A stretch of DNA of 33,228 nucleotides from Lachnospiraceae bacterium (GCA_030536685.1 JAUNPP010000018.1:1-33228), one strand, 5' to 3'; numbered from the stretch's first letter, positions 6,562 to 15,337 are shown. A program made the numbers and translations. Notes: generated from the sequence alone by a model not told the origin.

Positions 6562-7398
6562 ATGGTAAAGAGAACAAAAATGGTATCGTATAAAACCGCA
6601 GCAGCACAGAGGGAAAAAAGGGATAAATATTTTAAGATCCTGTCATTACTAGCTTTCTTTCTTATCTGGGAGCTTTTCGGCAGAATAAATTTAAGCATGA
6701 ACTGGATTGAACCGAAATTTCTTCCGATGCCGTCTGAAATAGCAGCTGCAGCGATAGATTACTTTGCAGCAGGAACTTTATGGGAACATTTGGGAATCAG
6801 TTTGTATCGCGTTCTTGCAGGATATATTTTGGGCGTTATAATTGCAGTGGTTCTCGGAAGTATGATTGCAAGCTTTCGTATCGTTGATAATATTGTATCT
6901 CCGATTCTGAATCTTTTCGGACCGATTCCCATTATGGCATTTCTTCCAATGTTTATTTTATGGTTTGGAATCGGTGAATCTTCGAAAATCGTGTTGATTA
7001 CTTATGCAACTGTTATTTATATGATTTCCTATGTAGTAAATGGAATAAAAAACACAGATTCTGTCTTGATTCGTTCTGCAATTTCTTTGGGAGCCAGTCC
7101 GCTGCAGGTATTTTCCGCCGTGAAATTCCAGTCTGCATTTCCGCATATTTTCGCCGGTGCAAAAGGTGCGCTTGGAACTGCTTTCGGTGCAATGGTTGTT
7201 GCTGAAATGATGGGGGCATCTACCGGTTTAGGTTATATCATCGTATTTTCTAAAAACTGGTTTAAAATGTCCGACATGGTCATGGCAGCAATTGTAATCG
7301 GTCTGATGTATTCCGTAATTTTCGGAATTCTCACATTAGTTGAAAATGTTCTTTTCAAATGGAAAAAGGATGCTGCAGGAAGCGCTGTTGAAATCTGA
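6562..7398 (+). CDS. ABC importer permease (SsuC/TauC type)
   Basis: A 278-residue integral membrane permease of the binding-protein-dependent transport family, with about six membrane helices. The cytoplasmic coupling motif is AISLGASPLQVFSAVKFQSA near residues 174-193, followed by the conserved glycine of the EAA loop. It completes the importer with the two preceding genes; a homodimer is expected because there is only one permease gene. The ribosome site is weak (GAGTGAT). The ATPase gene ends 21 bases earlier and allB begins 58 bases later, so uptake and the first catabolic step are probably co-transcribed. Confidence 0.9.
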   Translation: MVKRTKMVSYKTAAAQREKRDKYFKILSLLAFFLIWELFGRINLSMNWIEPKFLPMPSEIAAAAIDYFAAGTLWEHLGISLYRVLAGYILGVIIAVVLGSMIASFRIVDNIVSPILNLFGPIPIMAFLPMFILWFGIGESSKIVLITYATVIYMISYVVNGIKNTDSVLIRSAISLGASPLQVFSAVKFQSAFPHIFAGAKGALGTAFGAMVVAEMMGASTGLGYIIVFSKNWFKMSDMVMAAIVIGLMYSVIFGILTLVENVLFKWKKDAAGSAVEI

Positions 7399-7456
7399 TT
7401 TGTGAAAACAAAGATTTTACTTTCCAGGATATTCAAATATACAAAAGGAGCAGGAT

Positions 7457-8809
7457 ATGTTTGATTTACGGATAAAAGATGGAACAATCGTAGATGAAAA
7501 TGGGATGTATTCCGCAGATATCTATGTAAAAGATGGGAAAATAAGTATGCTTTGTACCGGCACTGAGAGGTACGAGGCCAGCACAACAGAAGATGCATCC
7601 GGAAAGCTTATATTTGCCGGAGCGGTTGACAGTCATATGCATATCGGTGAATATCAGGCCGATTTCGAAGATATGCAGACATCTACAATGGCCGCTGCGG
7701 CAGGCGGCGTGACAACCTGCATTGATATGCCGTTAAATCTGTATACTCCATCCGTATTGAATGCAGAAGCTGTTGCTCTGAAAAAGAAACTTTTATTGCA
7801 GGAATCTTATGTTGATTTTGGCATCTGGGGTGGATTAACACCCCGTAGTATCCCTTTTCTTCAGGATATGCATAAAAGCGGGGCGATTTCATTTAAAGCA
7901 TTTTTGTCGGGTGGAGGAAATGATTTTGATGCCCCTTCTTTAGGAGAAGTTCGCCGGGCGCTAATGCGAATAAAAGATTTTGATGGGCTGGCAGGATTTC
8001 ATTGTGAAGATGCTTCTATTATTTCTTTTGAAAAAGAAAGAATCTTGAAAGAAACTGCTGGCAGCAGACAGGATTTTTTGAATTCACGTCCTCTCTCAAG
8101 TGAATTGATTGCAACGGAAAATATGATTGAACTGGCAAGGGAAACAAAGGCAAAAATACATATTTGCCATGTAAGCCACCCGGATGTAGCTCGCAGGATA
8201 GAAAGAGCCCAGGATGACGGAATTGACATCACAGCTGAAACCTGTCCCCATTTTCTTGTTTTTACAGAGCAGGATTATCTTCTTAAAGGCTGTTCTTATG
8301 GATGTGCACCACCTTTAAGAAGCAGAGAAAGTCGGGATGAACTATGGGAATATGTGAAAAAAGGGGTAATCAGCAATATTGCTTCTGATCATTCTCCAGG
8401 ATTGTTAGAAAACAGAAACGATGACTATCAGACGGCTTGTCAGTCCGGCTATGGAATCAGCGGTGTTCAGACTATGTTTCAAACCATGTTTGATCAAGCT
8501 GTTCATAAAAGGAATCTTTCTCCGACCTTTCTTACACGCATTCTCAGTTCAAACCCGGCAAAAAGATGGGGGATTTATGGGAAAAAAGGAGCAATTCGAG
8601 TTGGATTTGATGCGGATCTTGTTATTTTTGATCCGGAAAAAGAATGGATTATCGATCAAAACCAGCTGTTTTATAAAGTGAAATTAACTGCTTTTCATGG
8701 GATGCGTGGGAAAGGAAGTATTGAAAAAACCTTCCTGCGAGGCGTATCGATCTATGACGGAAGCGGCATTACTGTAAAAAAAGGGTTTGGAAAGTCGGTA
8801 AAGGGGTGA
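7457..8809 (+). CDS. allB: Allantoinase
   Basis: A 450-residue cytoplasmic dinuclear-metal amidohydrolase that opens the hydantoin ring of allantoin to give allantoate. All expected metal ligands are visible: H60 and H62 in DSHMHIGE, the carboxylated lysine K147 in ISFKAF, H182 in HCED, H238 in CHVS and D311 in SDHSP. GGVTTCIDMPLN near residues 83-94 and ETCPHFLVF near 261-269 separate it from dihydropyrimidinase and hydantoinase and follow E. coli AllB closely, which also has about 450 residues. AAAAGGAG is six bases before the ATG. It follows an ABC importer and precedes an M20 enzyme, whose start region touches its stop codon. Confidence 0.93.
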   Translation: MFDLRIKDGTIVDENGMYSADIYVKDGKISMLCTGTERYEASTTEDASGKLIFAGAVDSHMHIGEYQADFEDMQTSTMAAAAGGVTTCIDMPLNLYTPSVLNAEAVALKKKLLLQESYVDFGIWGGLTPRSIPFLQDMHKSGAISFKAFLSGGGNDFDAPSLGEVRRALMRIKDFDGLAGFHCEDASIISFEKERILKETAGSRQDFLNSRPLSSELIATENMIELARETKAKIHICHVSHPDVARRIERAQDDGIDITAETCPHFLVFTEQDYLLKGCSYGCAPPLRSRESRDELWEYVKKGVISNIASDHSPGLLENRNDDYQTACQSGYGISGVQTMFQTMFDQAVHKRNLSPTFLTRILSSNPAKRWGIYGKKGAIRVGFDADLVIFDPEKEWIIDQNQLFYKVKLTAFHGMRGKGSIEKTFLRGVSIYDGSGITVKKGFGKSVKG

Positions 8810-8814
8810 TTGAT

Positions 8815-10194
8815 TTGCGTAAGGAATTGCAGGATATTATGTCTTTGGCTGATACAAAAAGAAAACTGGTATTCAACGCATTTGAATATATATGGAAACA
8901 TCCGGAGATTGGATATAAAGAATGGAAAACCAGTGAATATCTGGAAAAAGAATTCTCTAAACTGGGATATCAGGTTCATACAACGAGGGGAATTCCCGGA
9001 TTTATTGCAGATCTTGACAGTGGCCGGAAGGGACCGAAAGTTGCAATTATGGGAGAACTTGATGCGTTGATGTGTGCCAATCATCCCGATGCCGATCCGG
9101 AAACCAATGCAGTTCATGCGTGCGGACACTGTATTCAGACGGCGAGTATGCTTGGTGCAGCAGCTGTTCTGAAAGAAGAAATGGTTTTAAAACAGCTTTC
9201 CGGTTCTGTTCGTTTTGTTGCGGTTCCTGCAGAAGAAACGATTGATCTGGAGTATCGAAATAAACTGATTCACAAAGGGGTAATTAAATATGTAGCAGGG
9301 AAAATTGAGTTTCTGCACAGAGGGTTATTTGATGAAGTTGATATGGCAATCATGTTTCATGCGGATACTTCTCCAGATAAACTATTCAAACTGATCGATG
9401 GCTGTGATGGCTGTATTACAAAACATATCGAATACAGCGGTGTTGCAGCCCACGCAGGGGGTGCTCCGGAAAAAGGAATTAATGCTTTATATGCTGCCAG
9501 TCTGGGTCTGAATGCATGTAATGCTCTCAGAGAAACTTTTAAAGAATGTGATTATATTCGTTATCATCCGATTATCACAAGCGGAGGACAGGCAGCAAAT
9601 GTCATTCCGGACAAGGTGAAGATGGATACTTATGTAAGAGCATCAAAAATGGCGAGAATGCTGGAAGTAAATGTTACGATTAATCGGGCTCTGGCAGCAT
9701 CTGCCGCAGCTATGGGAGCACATGTGGATATTAAAGATGAACATGGTAATATGCCATTTCACTCCGACCGTATCATGAATCGTCTATGTGAAAAGGTTAT
9801 GACAGATTTGTTTGGTGATGATGTTATTGAACATCTTGGGTGGGATACACAAAGCAGTGATATCGGAGATCTTTCTACGGTTATTCCGGTTATACAGCCT
9901 CTGTGCTGCGGTGCGGTCGGAAACCAGCATGGTGAAGACTATTATATTGCAGATAAAGAAAAATGTCTGATCAACCCGGTAAAGATATTGTCTGCTCTGG
10001 TTTACGAATTACTTCGTTCAGGCGCTCATATGGCGAAAAAAGTAAAAGCGAACTACCGACCTTTATATAAAAATAAAGAGGAGTATTTCCGTACTATTGA
10101 TGCAATCAGGATAGAAAAGGAACTGGTTATTTACAATCCAGATGATTCTATTACGTTGGATTTTCATAATCCTGCGTTTCATTGTCAAAAATGA
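8815..10194 (+). CDS. M20 family metallo-amidohydrolase
   Basis: A 459-residue M20 (AbgB/PepD-like) zinc amidohydrolase. Motifs in order are GELDAL, HACGHC with metal-site Cys and His, VPAEET with the catalytic glutamates, a histidine in MFHADTS, the dimerisation lid segment with GVAAHAGGAPEKG, and a late histidine in GAVGNQHGEDYY. The start is taken as TTG 8815 because the strong ribosome site AAGGGGTGAT (8801-8810) lies correctly before it; a GTG at 8806 would sit inside that site. The site overlaps the allB stop, implying translational coupling. It is not the allantoate hydrolase, which is encoded downstream, so its substrate is open: oxalurate, ureidoglycolate or an N-acyl/N-carbamoyl compound are candidates. 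Confidence 0.82.
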   Translation: MRKELQDIMSLADTKRKLVFNAFEYIWKHPEIGYKEWKTSEYLEKEFSKLGYQVHTTRGIPGFIADLDSGRKGPKVAIMGELDALMCANHPDADPETNAVHACGHCIQTASMLGAAAVLKEEMVLKQLSGSVRFVAVPAEETIDLEYRNKLIHKGVIKYVAGKIEFLHRGLFDEVDMAIMFHADTSPDKLFKLIDGCDGCITKHIEYSGVAAHAGGAPEKGINALYAASLGLNACNALRETFKECDYIRYHPIITSGGQAANVIPDKVKMDTYVRASKMARMLEVNVTINRALAASAAAMGAHVDIKDEHGNMPFHSDRIMNRLCEKVMTDLFGDDVIEHLGWDTQSSDIGDLSTVIPVIQPLCCGAVGNQHGEDYYIADKEKCLINPVKILSALVYELLRSGAHMAKKVKANYRPLYKNKEEYFRTIDAIRIEKELVIYNPDDSITLDFHNPAFHCQK

Positions 10195-10233
10195 TCTGCT
10201 GTATAAAGGTATTCAGAAGTCTTATACAGCAGA
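10195..10233. terminator. Shared hairpin between convergent M20 gene and pucR
   Basis: TCTGCTGTATAA (10195-10206) and TTATACAGCAGA (10222-10233) form a perfect 12-bp stem with a 15-base loop, starting at the base after the M20 stop codon. On the minus strand it is followed by a T-rich stretch (CATTTTTG), so it probably ends pucR and may also hold back plus-strand readthrough into it. Confidence 0.65.
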
Positions 10234-10253
10234 CAAGAATTTTGCAGAATATT

Positions 10254-11921
10254 TTAAAGAAAAAGAAGTTTTTTGATATAAAAGGCTGTTTGCAGCAGAT
10301 AAATATCATCGGCATTTTTACTATTAAAGTTGATAATCTCCTGAATCTGTTCCATTCGGTAGATCATAGTATTACGATGAATATATAATGTTTTTGCTGT
10401 TTTTGCAATATTCATGCCATTTTGGAAATATTGATGCAATGTTTCGGAAAGATTGGAATCATTTTTCATATCAAAATCATCCAGGGGCTTTAATATGTTT
10501 GTATATAGTTCAAGCAGCTGTGAAGTTGTAAAAGCAGATGACAAAATATGATAAATCCGATCTTCACTATAACAGAAACATATATCCTGCGGATGAAGCT
10601 TTTTTCCAAGTTCAAGTGCGCGGATTGATTGAATGTAACAGGTGAATATTGTCGAGGCATGACTCATGCAGCAGCTCAGCCCGGCGGTCAGATAGATCGC
10701 TTCCGCATGAAAATGCCGTATGATTCCGGTAATACATGTGCAGGCAGTCTCCATCCGTCTGGAAGAATCAATTTCCTGAAGAAACAGAAAAACAACAAGG
10801 TTACTATCATGAATCGTATATGTGAATTCAATATGATTCTCAGTCAGTACCTGCCGCATAGAAGCAATGATTTTTCTTAAAAAAGGTTTTTGACGAGCAA
10901 TCGACATCTCATGGTAGTGATCAATATGTATTGCTGCGCAGATACGTGGACTTAAAAAGTCAAAGTCATACCGGTGGCATAATGGTTCAATTTCCTGATC
11001 TGTTTTAAGTGTTCCGGATAAAAGTTCATTAAAGAAAGAAGTCCGGTCAATCTGCTGCCCTTCTGTTTGAATCGTGTTTTTGATAAAAGTAATACATAAA
11101 ACAGAATGCAGATTGGATATCAGTTCATATTCAAAAGAAGAAAATGGCTGATCCCCTTCCATACAGATCAGATAGCCCAGTAATGATTTCTGATATATGA
11201 TTGCAAACAGAATATATGTATGAATTTGCTTATCGAAGCTTACTGTATGTTTGCGAACGGGAAGAGGGTTGTTCCGGTATTCATTTTGGAGGAAAATAGA
11301 ATCTACTTGAGAAAACAGGCTATCGGAATCCTTGCTGTAAGAAAATGGAAAAGAAAGATCCTGATTTCCGGGAATATAGTATTCCAACAGTTCAAAACCG
11401 GCATTTGTAAGGAAAACCGGAGTTTTTACAGCGGCAGAAATACTTTCAAGAACAGGCAGAATGCTATGACGTTTCAAAGCAGCTTCTGTGATATTTTTAT
11501 AAAGAGTCATCATCCGTTCACTTTCGCTCATTTCATTGCTGAACATCTGGCGATAGACCAGATTGACGATCTGCTCCATGGTACTGGAAAATGGAATGGA
11601 AAAAATCGGAAAACCGAGTTCATCTGCCTGCTCGATCATTTCGGAGGGAAGGACGTCCATGTAGCGGTTCATCTTTATACCAAGACCGCAGCAATCCTTT
11701 TCATGAAGACTGCGAATAATGGTTTTGTAAATATCAGTAGAAGAAAATATATACCCTGTGGAAAGAATCAGTTCATTTTGTTTGAGCCAGGGAACCGTGT
11801 CCGGATTATCCATAATGTTAATACCGGTGATCGGGCGATCAATTCCCTGCTTTCCGGCAAGACAGGTAAAACTTTCAGATTCATGATTCTGCTCCAGCAG
11901 CCAGCGCAATGTTAGTAACAT
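10254..11921 (-). CDS. pucR: PucR-type regulator of purine/ureide catabolism
   Basis: A 555-residue transcription regulator of the PucR family. The N-terminal PucR domain covers about residues 8-125 (including the segment near DRPITGINIMDNPD), a central sensory region follows, and the C-terminal helix-turn-helix is near 495-545 (FQNGMNIAKTAKTLYIHRNT), as in CdaR/PucR proteins. AAAGGAGG lies nine bases before the ATG. It is divergent from allE and convergent with the importer/allB operon, the usual place for the controller of an allantoin regulon. B. subtilis PucR responds to allantoin and allantoate; the same is inferred here. Its promoter spacer holds a palindrome, suggesting autoregulation. 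Confidence 0.88.
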   Translation of the reverse strand: MLLTLRWLLEQNHESESFTCLAGKQGIDRPITGINIMDNPDTVPWLKQNELILSTGYIFSSTDIYKTIIRSLHEKDCCGLGIKMNRYMDVLPSEMIEQADELGFPIFSIPFSSTMEQIVNLVYRQMFSNEMSESERMMTLYKNITEAALKRHSILPVLESISAAVKTPVFLTNAGFELLEYYIPGNQDLSFPFSYSKDSDSLFSQVDSIFLQNEYRNNPLPVRKHTVSFDKQIHTYILFAIIYQKSLLGYLICMEGDQPFSSFEYELISNLHSVLCITFIKNTIQTEGQQIDRTSFFNELLSGTLKTDQEIEPLCHRYDFDFLSPRICAAIHIDHYHEMSIARQKPFLRKIIASMRQVLTENHIEFTYTIHDSNLVVFLFLQEIDSSRRMETACTCITGIIRHFHAEAIYLTAGLSCCMSHASTIFTCYIQSIRALELGKKLHPQDICFCYSEDRIYHILSSAFTTSQLLELYTNILKPLDDFDMKNDSNLSETLHQYFQNGMNIAKTAKTLYIHRNTMIYRMEQIQEIINFNSKNADDIYLLQTAFYIKKLLFL

Positions 11922-11948
11922 TGTTTTGTACCTCCTTTGTTACTCTGC

Positions 11949-11977
11949 ATTATACAACCAGGTTGCTGGAATTTCAA
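11949..11977 (-). promoter_or_regulatory. pucR promoter with palindromic operator in the spacer
   Basis: On the minus strand TTGAAA (11977-11972) and TATAAT (11954-11949) are exactly 17 bases apart. The 11-base palindrome CAACCAGGTTG (plus strand, 11955-11965) sits in the spacer next to the -10 box. A bound protein there would block pucR transcription and could act on the divergent allE promoter, for which I find no good consensus boxes. Confidence 0.72.
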
Positions 11978-12032
11978 TAAGCAGTAATTGTAAGAGCAGG
12001 TACAGAAAATTTTAAATAAAGAGGTGTTGAAG

Positions 12033-12791
12033 ATGAGTTATCCTAATGATTTATTATCTACAAGAGCAGTGGTTAAACCCGGATTATGGGCCGTTATTCC
12101 GAAAGATGGACTTGTTAACAATGTAATTCCCGGAATCGAAGGGTGCCGTGTCAGTATTGTAGCGTCTCCGAAAATGGGAGCAAGCTTTGTGCAGTATGTC
12201 GTAGATGCGGGCAGCCATGGAAAAACACTTGGCGCATGGGCAGCCGAGTGCGGAATTGAAAGCTTTTTGTACTGTGCATCAGGAAAACTTCAGGTATGTG
12301 TAGGCGAAGAGAAAAAAGAGGTCACTTCAGGCGGTTATGTATATGCTCCAGCCGGTACAGGAATTTCATTTAAAAGTATAGGAGAATCCAAACTGTTATT
12401 ATATAAACAGGTATATATACCGGTCGAAGGACATGCACCTTACATTGTATGGGGAAATGTGAATGAGATTGAATATCGCATTTATGAAGATATGGAAAAT
12501 GTGCTGATCAAGGATCTGCTTCCGACAGAAATCGGATTTGATATGAACATGCATATTCTTGCATTTAAGCCGGGTGGCTGCCATCCGATTGTCGAAACAC
12601 ATGTGCAGGAACATGGCGCGTATATATTAAGCGGAGAAGGTATGTATTTTATGGATGATCGATGGATGGGAATCAAAAAAGATGATTTCATGTGGTTTGG
12701 ACCATATGTTCCCCAGTGCGCATATGGGGTAGGAAGAGATTTATTTGCTTATATCTATTCGAAAGACTGTAATCGTGATGTTATTTTATAA
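12033..12791 (+). CDS. allE: (S)-ureidoglycine aminohydrolase
   Basis: A 252-residue bicupin enzyme that hydrolyses (S)-ureidoglycine, made by AllC, to (S)-ureidoglycolate and ammonia. Two cupin halves are visible: the first around residues 55-115 with GGYVYAPAGTGISFKS, the second around 170-245 with HPIVETHVQEHGAYILSGEG, which carries the Mn2+-binding His/Glu/His residues. Length is close to E. coli AllE (261). The ATG at 12033 is chosen over an upstream GTG (12024) because AAAGAGGTG at 12018-12026 is the ribosome site and the GTG is part of it. It is the first gene of a three-gene plus-strand unit with allC and a dehydrogenase. Confidence 0.9.
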   Translation: MSYPNDLLSTRAVVKPGLWAVIPKDGLVNNVIPGIEGCRVSIVASPKMGASFVQYVVDAGSHGKTLGAWAAECGIESFLYCASGKLQVCVGEEKKEVTSGGYVYAPAGTGISFKSIGESKLLLYKQVYIPVEGHAPYIVWGNVNEIEYRIYEDMENVLIKDLLPTEIGFDMNMHILAFKPGGCHPIVETHVQEHGAYILSGEGMYFMDDRWMGIKKDDFMWFGPYVPQCAYGVGRDLFAYIYSKDCNRDVIL

Positions 12792-12827
12792 CATACTAAA
12801 AATTAAAATAGAAAGCAGGGATGAAGC

Positions 12828-14078
12828 GTGCTTGAGAGAGCTGATAAAAACAGAATTGAAAACTGGCTGAAAGGAATTGATCAATTTCAGACGGGCGAAG
12901 GTGATGGAACAACAAGAATTTTATTTACGGAACCGGAACTTAAGGCGAGAACTTATGTGAAACAGCAGATGGCAGCACTTGGTCTTGAAGTTACAGAAGA
13001 TGCAATCGGCAATATCTTTGGTACTTTAAAAGGAAGCGATCCTTCTCTTGCACCTGTATGGACAGGCTCTCATATTGATACTGTTTCAAATGCGGGAATG
13101 TTTGATGGTATGTCCGGCATCGTGTGCGGTATGGAAGCGCTGCACCTGATTAAAAATAGCAGCATGGAGCACAAAAGGGATATCAGTGTAATTGTTTATA
13201 CTTCGGAGGAACCCGAGCGCTTTGGCCTATCGTGTCTGGGAAGCCGTGCAATGGCAGGCGCTCTTTCACTGGAAGATACAAAAATTTTATACGATAAAGA
13301 AGGAATTAGTCTTTATCAGCTTCTAAAGGATCTTGGATATGATGAAAATCGTTATCACGAAATCCAAAAACAGACCGGTGACGTATTTGCTTCTGTAGAA
13401 CTACATATTGAACAAAATTCAATTCTTGAAAAAGCAGGCGTTCCGATCGGTATTGTTTGCGGAATCTGTGCTCCAACAAATTTCAGCGTGAAAATAACCG
13501 GCGTTCAGTCACATGCGGGAGGTACTTCTATGGATGACCGCCGCGATGCATTCATGGCGGCAGCAGAATTGGCTCTTCGTCTGGAAGACATCACTAAAAA
13601 GTCGACCAGTGAATATATCACAGGGACAGTAGGAAAAGTCAATGTTTTTCCGAATGCAATTAATGTTATATCCGGTGATACGGAAATATCCATTGACATC
13701 CGCTCTATTGATATGAAAGCAAAGGATGTTGCTGTTGAGAGCCTGAAATATGAAGCTGAACGCATCGAAGAAGAACGCAAAGTTGAAATCAATATGAAAA
13801 TGGAAAATCATGATCTGCCGCTTCGATGTGATGAAACAATTATGGAGATTGAAAAAGAATCCTGTAAAAAACTTGGAATCCCTTACCGGACAATGATAAG
13901 CGGTCCTTATCATGACAGCTTATTTGTAGGCCGATTTGCACCTGCTGCTATGATTTTTGTCCCGAGTAAAAACGGAATCAGCCACAGCAAAGAGGAATGG
14001 ACTGATTATTCTGATCTGGCAATCGGTGCGGATGTGCTGACGGAAACATTATATACACTTGCTAACCAGGCAGGCTAA
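12828..14078 (+). CDS. allC: Allantoate amidohydrolase
   Basis: A 416-residue M20-family enzyme that converts allantoate to (S)-ureidoglycine, CO2 and ammonia. The di-metal site is visible in GSHIDTVSNAGMFDGMSGI (His and bridging Asp), TSEEPERF (catalytic and ligand Glu), VELHIEQN (His) and the late GISHSKEEW (His). GVQSHAGGTSMDDRRD marks the dimerisation lid. Length equals that of E. coli AllC (411). The GTG start at 12828 has AGGG seven bases upstream; the nearby ATG at 12821 runs into a stop after four codons. It is 36 bases after allE and presumably acts just before it in the pathway. Ureidoglycolate or N-carbamoyl amino acid hydrolases are relatives, but the allE/allB setting makes AllC most likely. 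Confidence 0.9.
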   Translation: MLERADKNRIENWLKGIDQFQTGEGDGTTRILFTEPELKARTYVKQQMAALGLEVTEDAIGNIFGTLKGSDPSLAPVWTGSHIDTVSNAGMFDGMSGIVCGMEALHLIKNSSMEHKRDISVIVYTSEEPERFGLSCLGSRAMAGALSLEDTKILYDKEGISLYQLLKDLGYDENRYHEIQKQTGDVFASVELHIEQNSILEKAGVPIGIVCGICAPTNFSVKITGVQSHAGGTSMDDRRDAFMAAAELALRLEDITKKSTSEYITGTVGKVNVFPNAINVISGDTEISIDIRSIDMKAKDVAVESLKYEAERIEEERKVEINMKMENHDLPLRCDETIMEIEKESCKKLGIPYRTMISGPYHDSLFVGRFAPAAMIFVPSKNGISHSKEEWTDYSDLAIGADVLTETLYTLANQAG

Positions 14079-14132
14079 AAGCAGACTGTAAACAAAATCA
14101 ACAAGATATATTTAAAAGAAAGGAATTGTACA

Positions 14133-15074
14133 ATGAAACTGGTTGTGTTAGAACCTCTTGGAATCCCTGATGAAGTATTGACTGAGAAAGTAGAAACTGC
14201 GGTTGGAAATCAAATGGAGGTTATTTATTACAATACAAGAAGAGAGGATATTGAGACATTGATCGAGCGCAGCAAAGATGCTGATGCAGTCGTATTATCA
14301 AATTTTAAATACTCGCGTGAGGTAATGGAGCATTGCCCAAAACTGAAATATATTTGCGTTGCTTTTACCGGTTATGATCATGTTGATATGGAATATTGCC
14401 GTCAAAAAGGAATTCAAGTATCAAATTGTGCAGGCTATTCCACTTCAGCGGTCGCAGATCTGGTTTTTGGGTTTGTGATTAACCTTTATCGAAATATTAT
14501 TACATGCAATGATTTTGTCAGAAAAGGTGGTACAAAAGCCGGATTAATCGGGCCTGAGCTGGAAGGCAGAAAATTCGGAATTATCGGTGCGGGAGCAATT
14601 GGTCTTCGCACAGCAGCGATTGCCAAAGCCTTTGGGTGTGAAGTTTATGCTTATTCGCGAACACGAAAAGAAATTCCCGGAGTGAATTTTACAGATTTGG
14701 ATACATTGCTGTCAGAATGTGATATTATTTCACTGCATGTTCCCCAGAATCAGCAGACGATAGGTATGATTAATGCAGATAAAATCGCATTGATGAAAAA
14801 AGATGCTGTTTTTATCAATACAGCAAGAGGACCTATTGTGGACAGCCAGGCACTTGCGGATGCGTTGAATGAAAACAGGATTGCAGGGGCTGCTGTGGAT
14901 GTATTTGAAACAGAACCACCGATTGCAGAAGATCATCCTCTGCTTCGTGCTAAAAACTGTATTGCAACTCCTCATATTGCGTTTGCGTCAACACAAGCTA
15001 TGTATAAACGGGCTGATATTATATGCGGCAACTTGAAAGCTTATCTGGCAGGAGCGCCGATTAATCTGGTATGA
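14133..15074 (+). CDS. D-2-hydroxyacid dehydrogenase, candidate ureidoglycolate dehydrogenase
   Basis: A 313-residue NAD(P)-dependent D-2-hydroxyacid dehydrogenase. The Rossmann motif is GAGAIG near residues 151-156, and the catalytic triad is R232 (NTARG), E261 (DVFETEPP) and H281 (TPHIAFAS), all intact. AAAGGAA precedes the ATG. It is the last gene of the allE-allC unit. In family terms it could be a hydroxypyruvate/glyoxylate reductase. Its place after AllE, with no LDH2-type AllD and no ureidoglycolate lyase in the window, suggests it may oxidise (S)-ureidoglycolate to oxalurate; that substrate has the same spatial arrangement as a D-2-hydroxy acid. The family is certain, the substrate is inferred. 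Confidence 0.88.
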   Translation: MKLVVLEPLGIPDEVLTEKVETAVGNQMEVIYYNTRREDIETLIERSKDADAVVLSNFKYSREVMEHCPKLKYICVAFTGYDHVDMEYCRQKGIQVSNCAGYSTSAVADLVFGFVINLYRNIITCNDFVRKGGTKAGLIGPELEGRKFGIIGAGAIGLRTAAIAKAFGCEVYAYSRTRKEIPGVNFTDLDTLLSECDIISLHVPQNQQTIGMINADKIALMKKDAVFINTARGPIVDSQALADALNENRIAGAAVDVFETEPPIAEDHPLLRAKNCIATPHIAFASTQAMYKRADIICGNLKAYLAGAPINLV

Positions 15075-15210
15075 TTCTGTCAAAAATGATATTGTCTCGG
15101 ATAATAAGCGGGAATCCTTGGTTATTCAACTACCGAGCCTGCAGCTAAAAACAGACGCTAAAAGCGGATACCGTTCAATCGGGCAGCAGATCAGATAACT
15201 TTTGAAATAT

Positions 15211-15262
15211 AAGTGGACGAAACTCTTGTTTGTAAGTTTTAAGGAGAGTTTCGTCCACTTTT
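15211..15262 (+). terminator. Strong terminator closing the allantoin block
   Basis: AAGTGGACGAAACTCT (15211-15226) and AGAGTTTCGTCCACTT (15245-15260) form a perfect 16-bp stem with an 18-base loop and T-rich ends. It lies 136 bases after the dehydrogenase. The stretch 15075-15210 shows no gene. Confidence 0.8.
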
Positions 15263-15337
15263 ATTAAGTGATTGTTAGATGAAGAAAGGAGTATAAGAGA
15301 TTGCAACAATCTACAAAGAAAGCAATGGTGGAAAAGA

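Noticed and set aside
7457-8809. Dihydropyrimidinase or hydantoinase instead of allantoinase
   Set aside because: The motif pattern GGVTTCIDMPLN, HCED, SDHSP and the neighbouring allC, allE and pucR fit AllB better.
11220-11915. 231-codon plus-strand frame antisense to pucR
   Set aside because: pucR is supported by domain motifs, ribosome site and promoter; the antisense frame has none.
15075-15210. Pseudogene remnant after the dehydrogenase
   Set aside because: No frame of this short stretch resembles a protein family I recognise, so a remnant cannot be supported.
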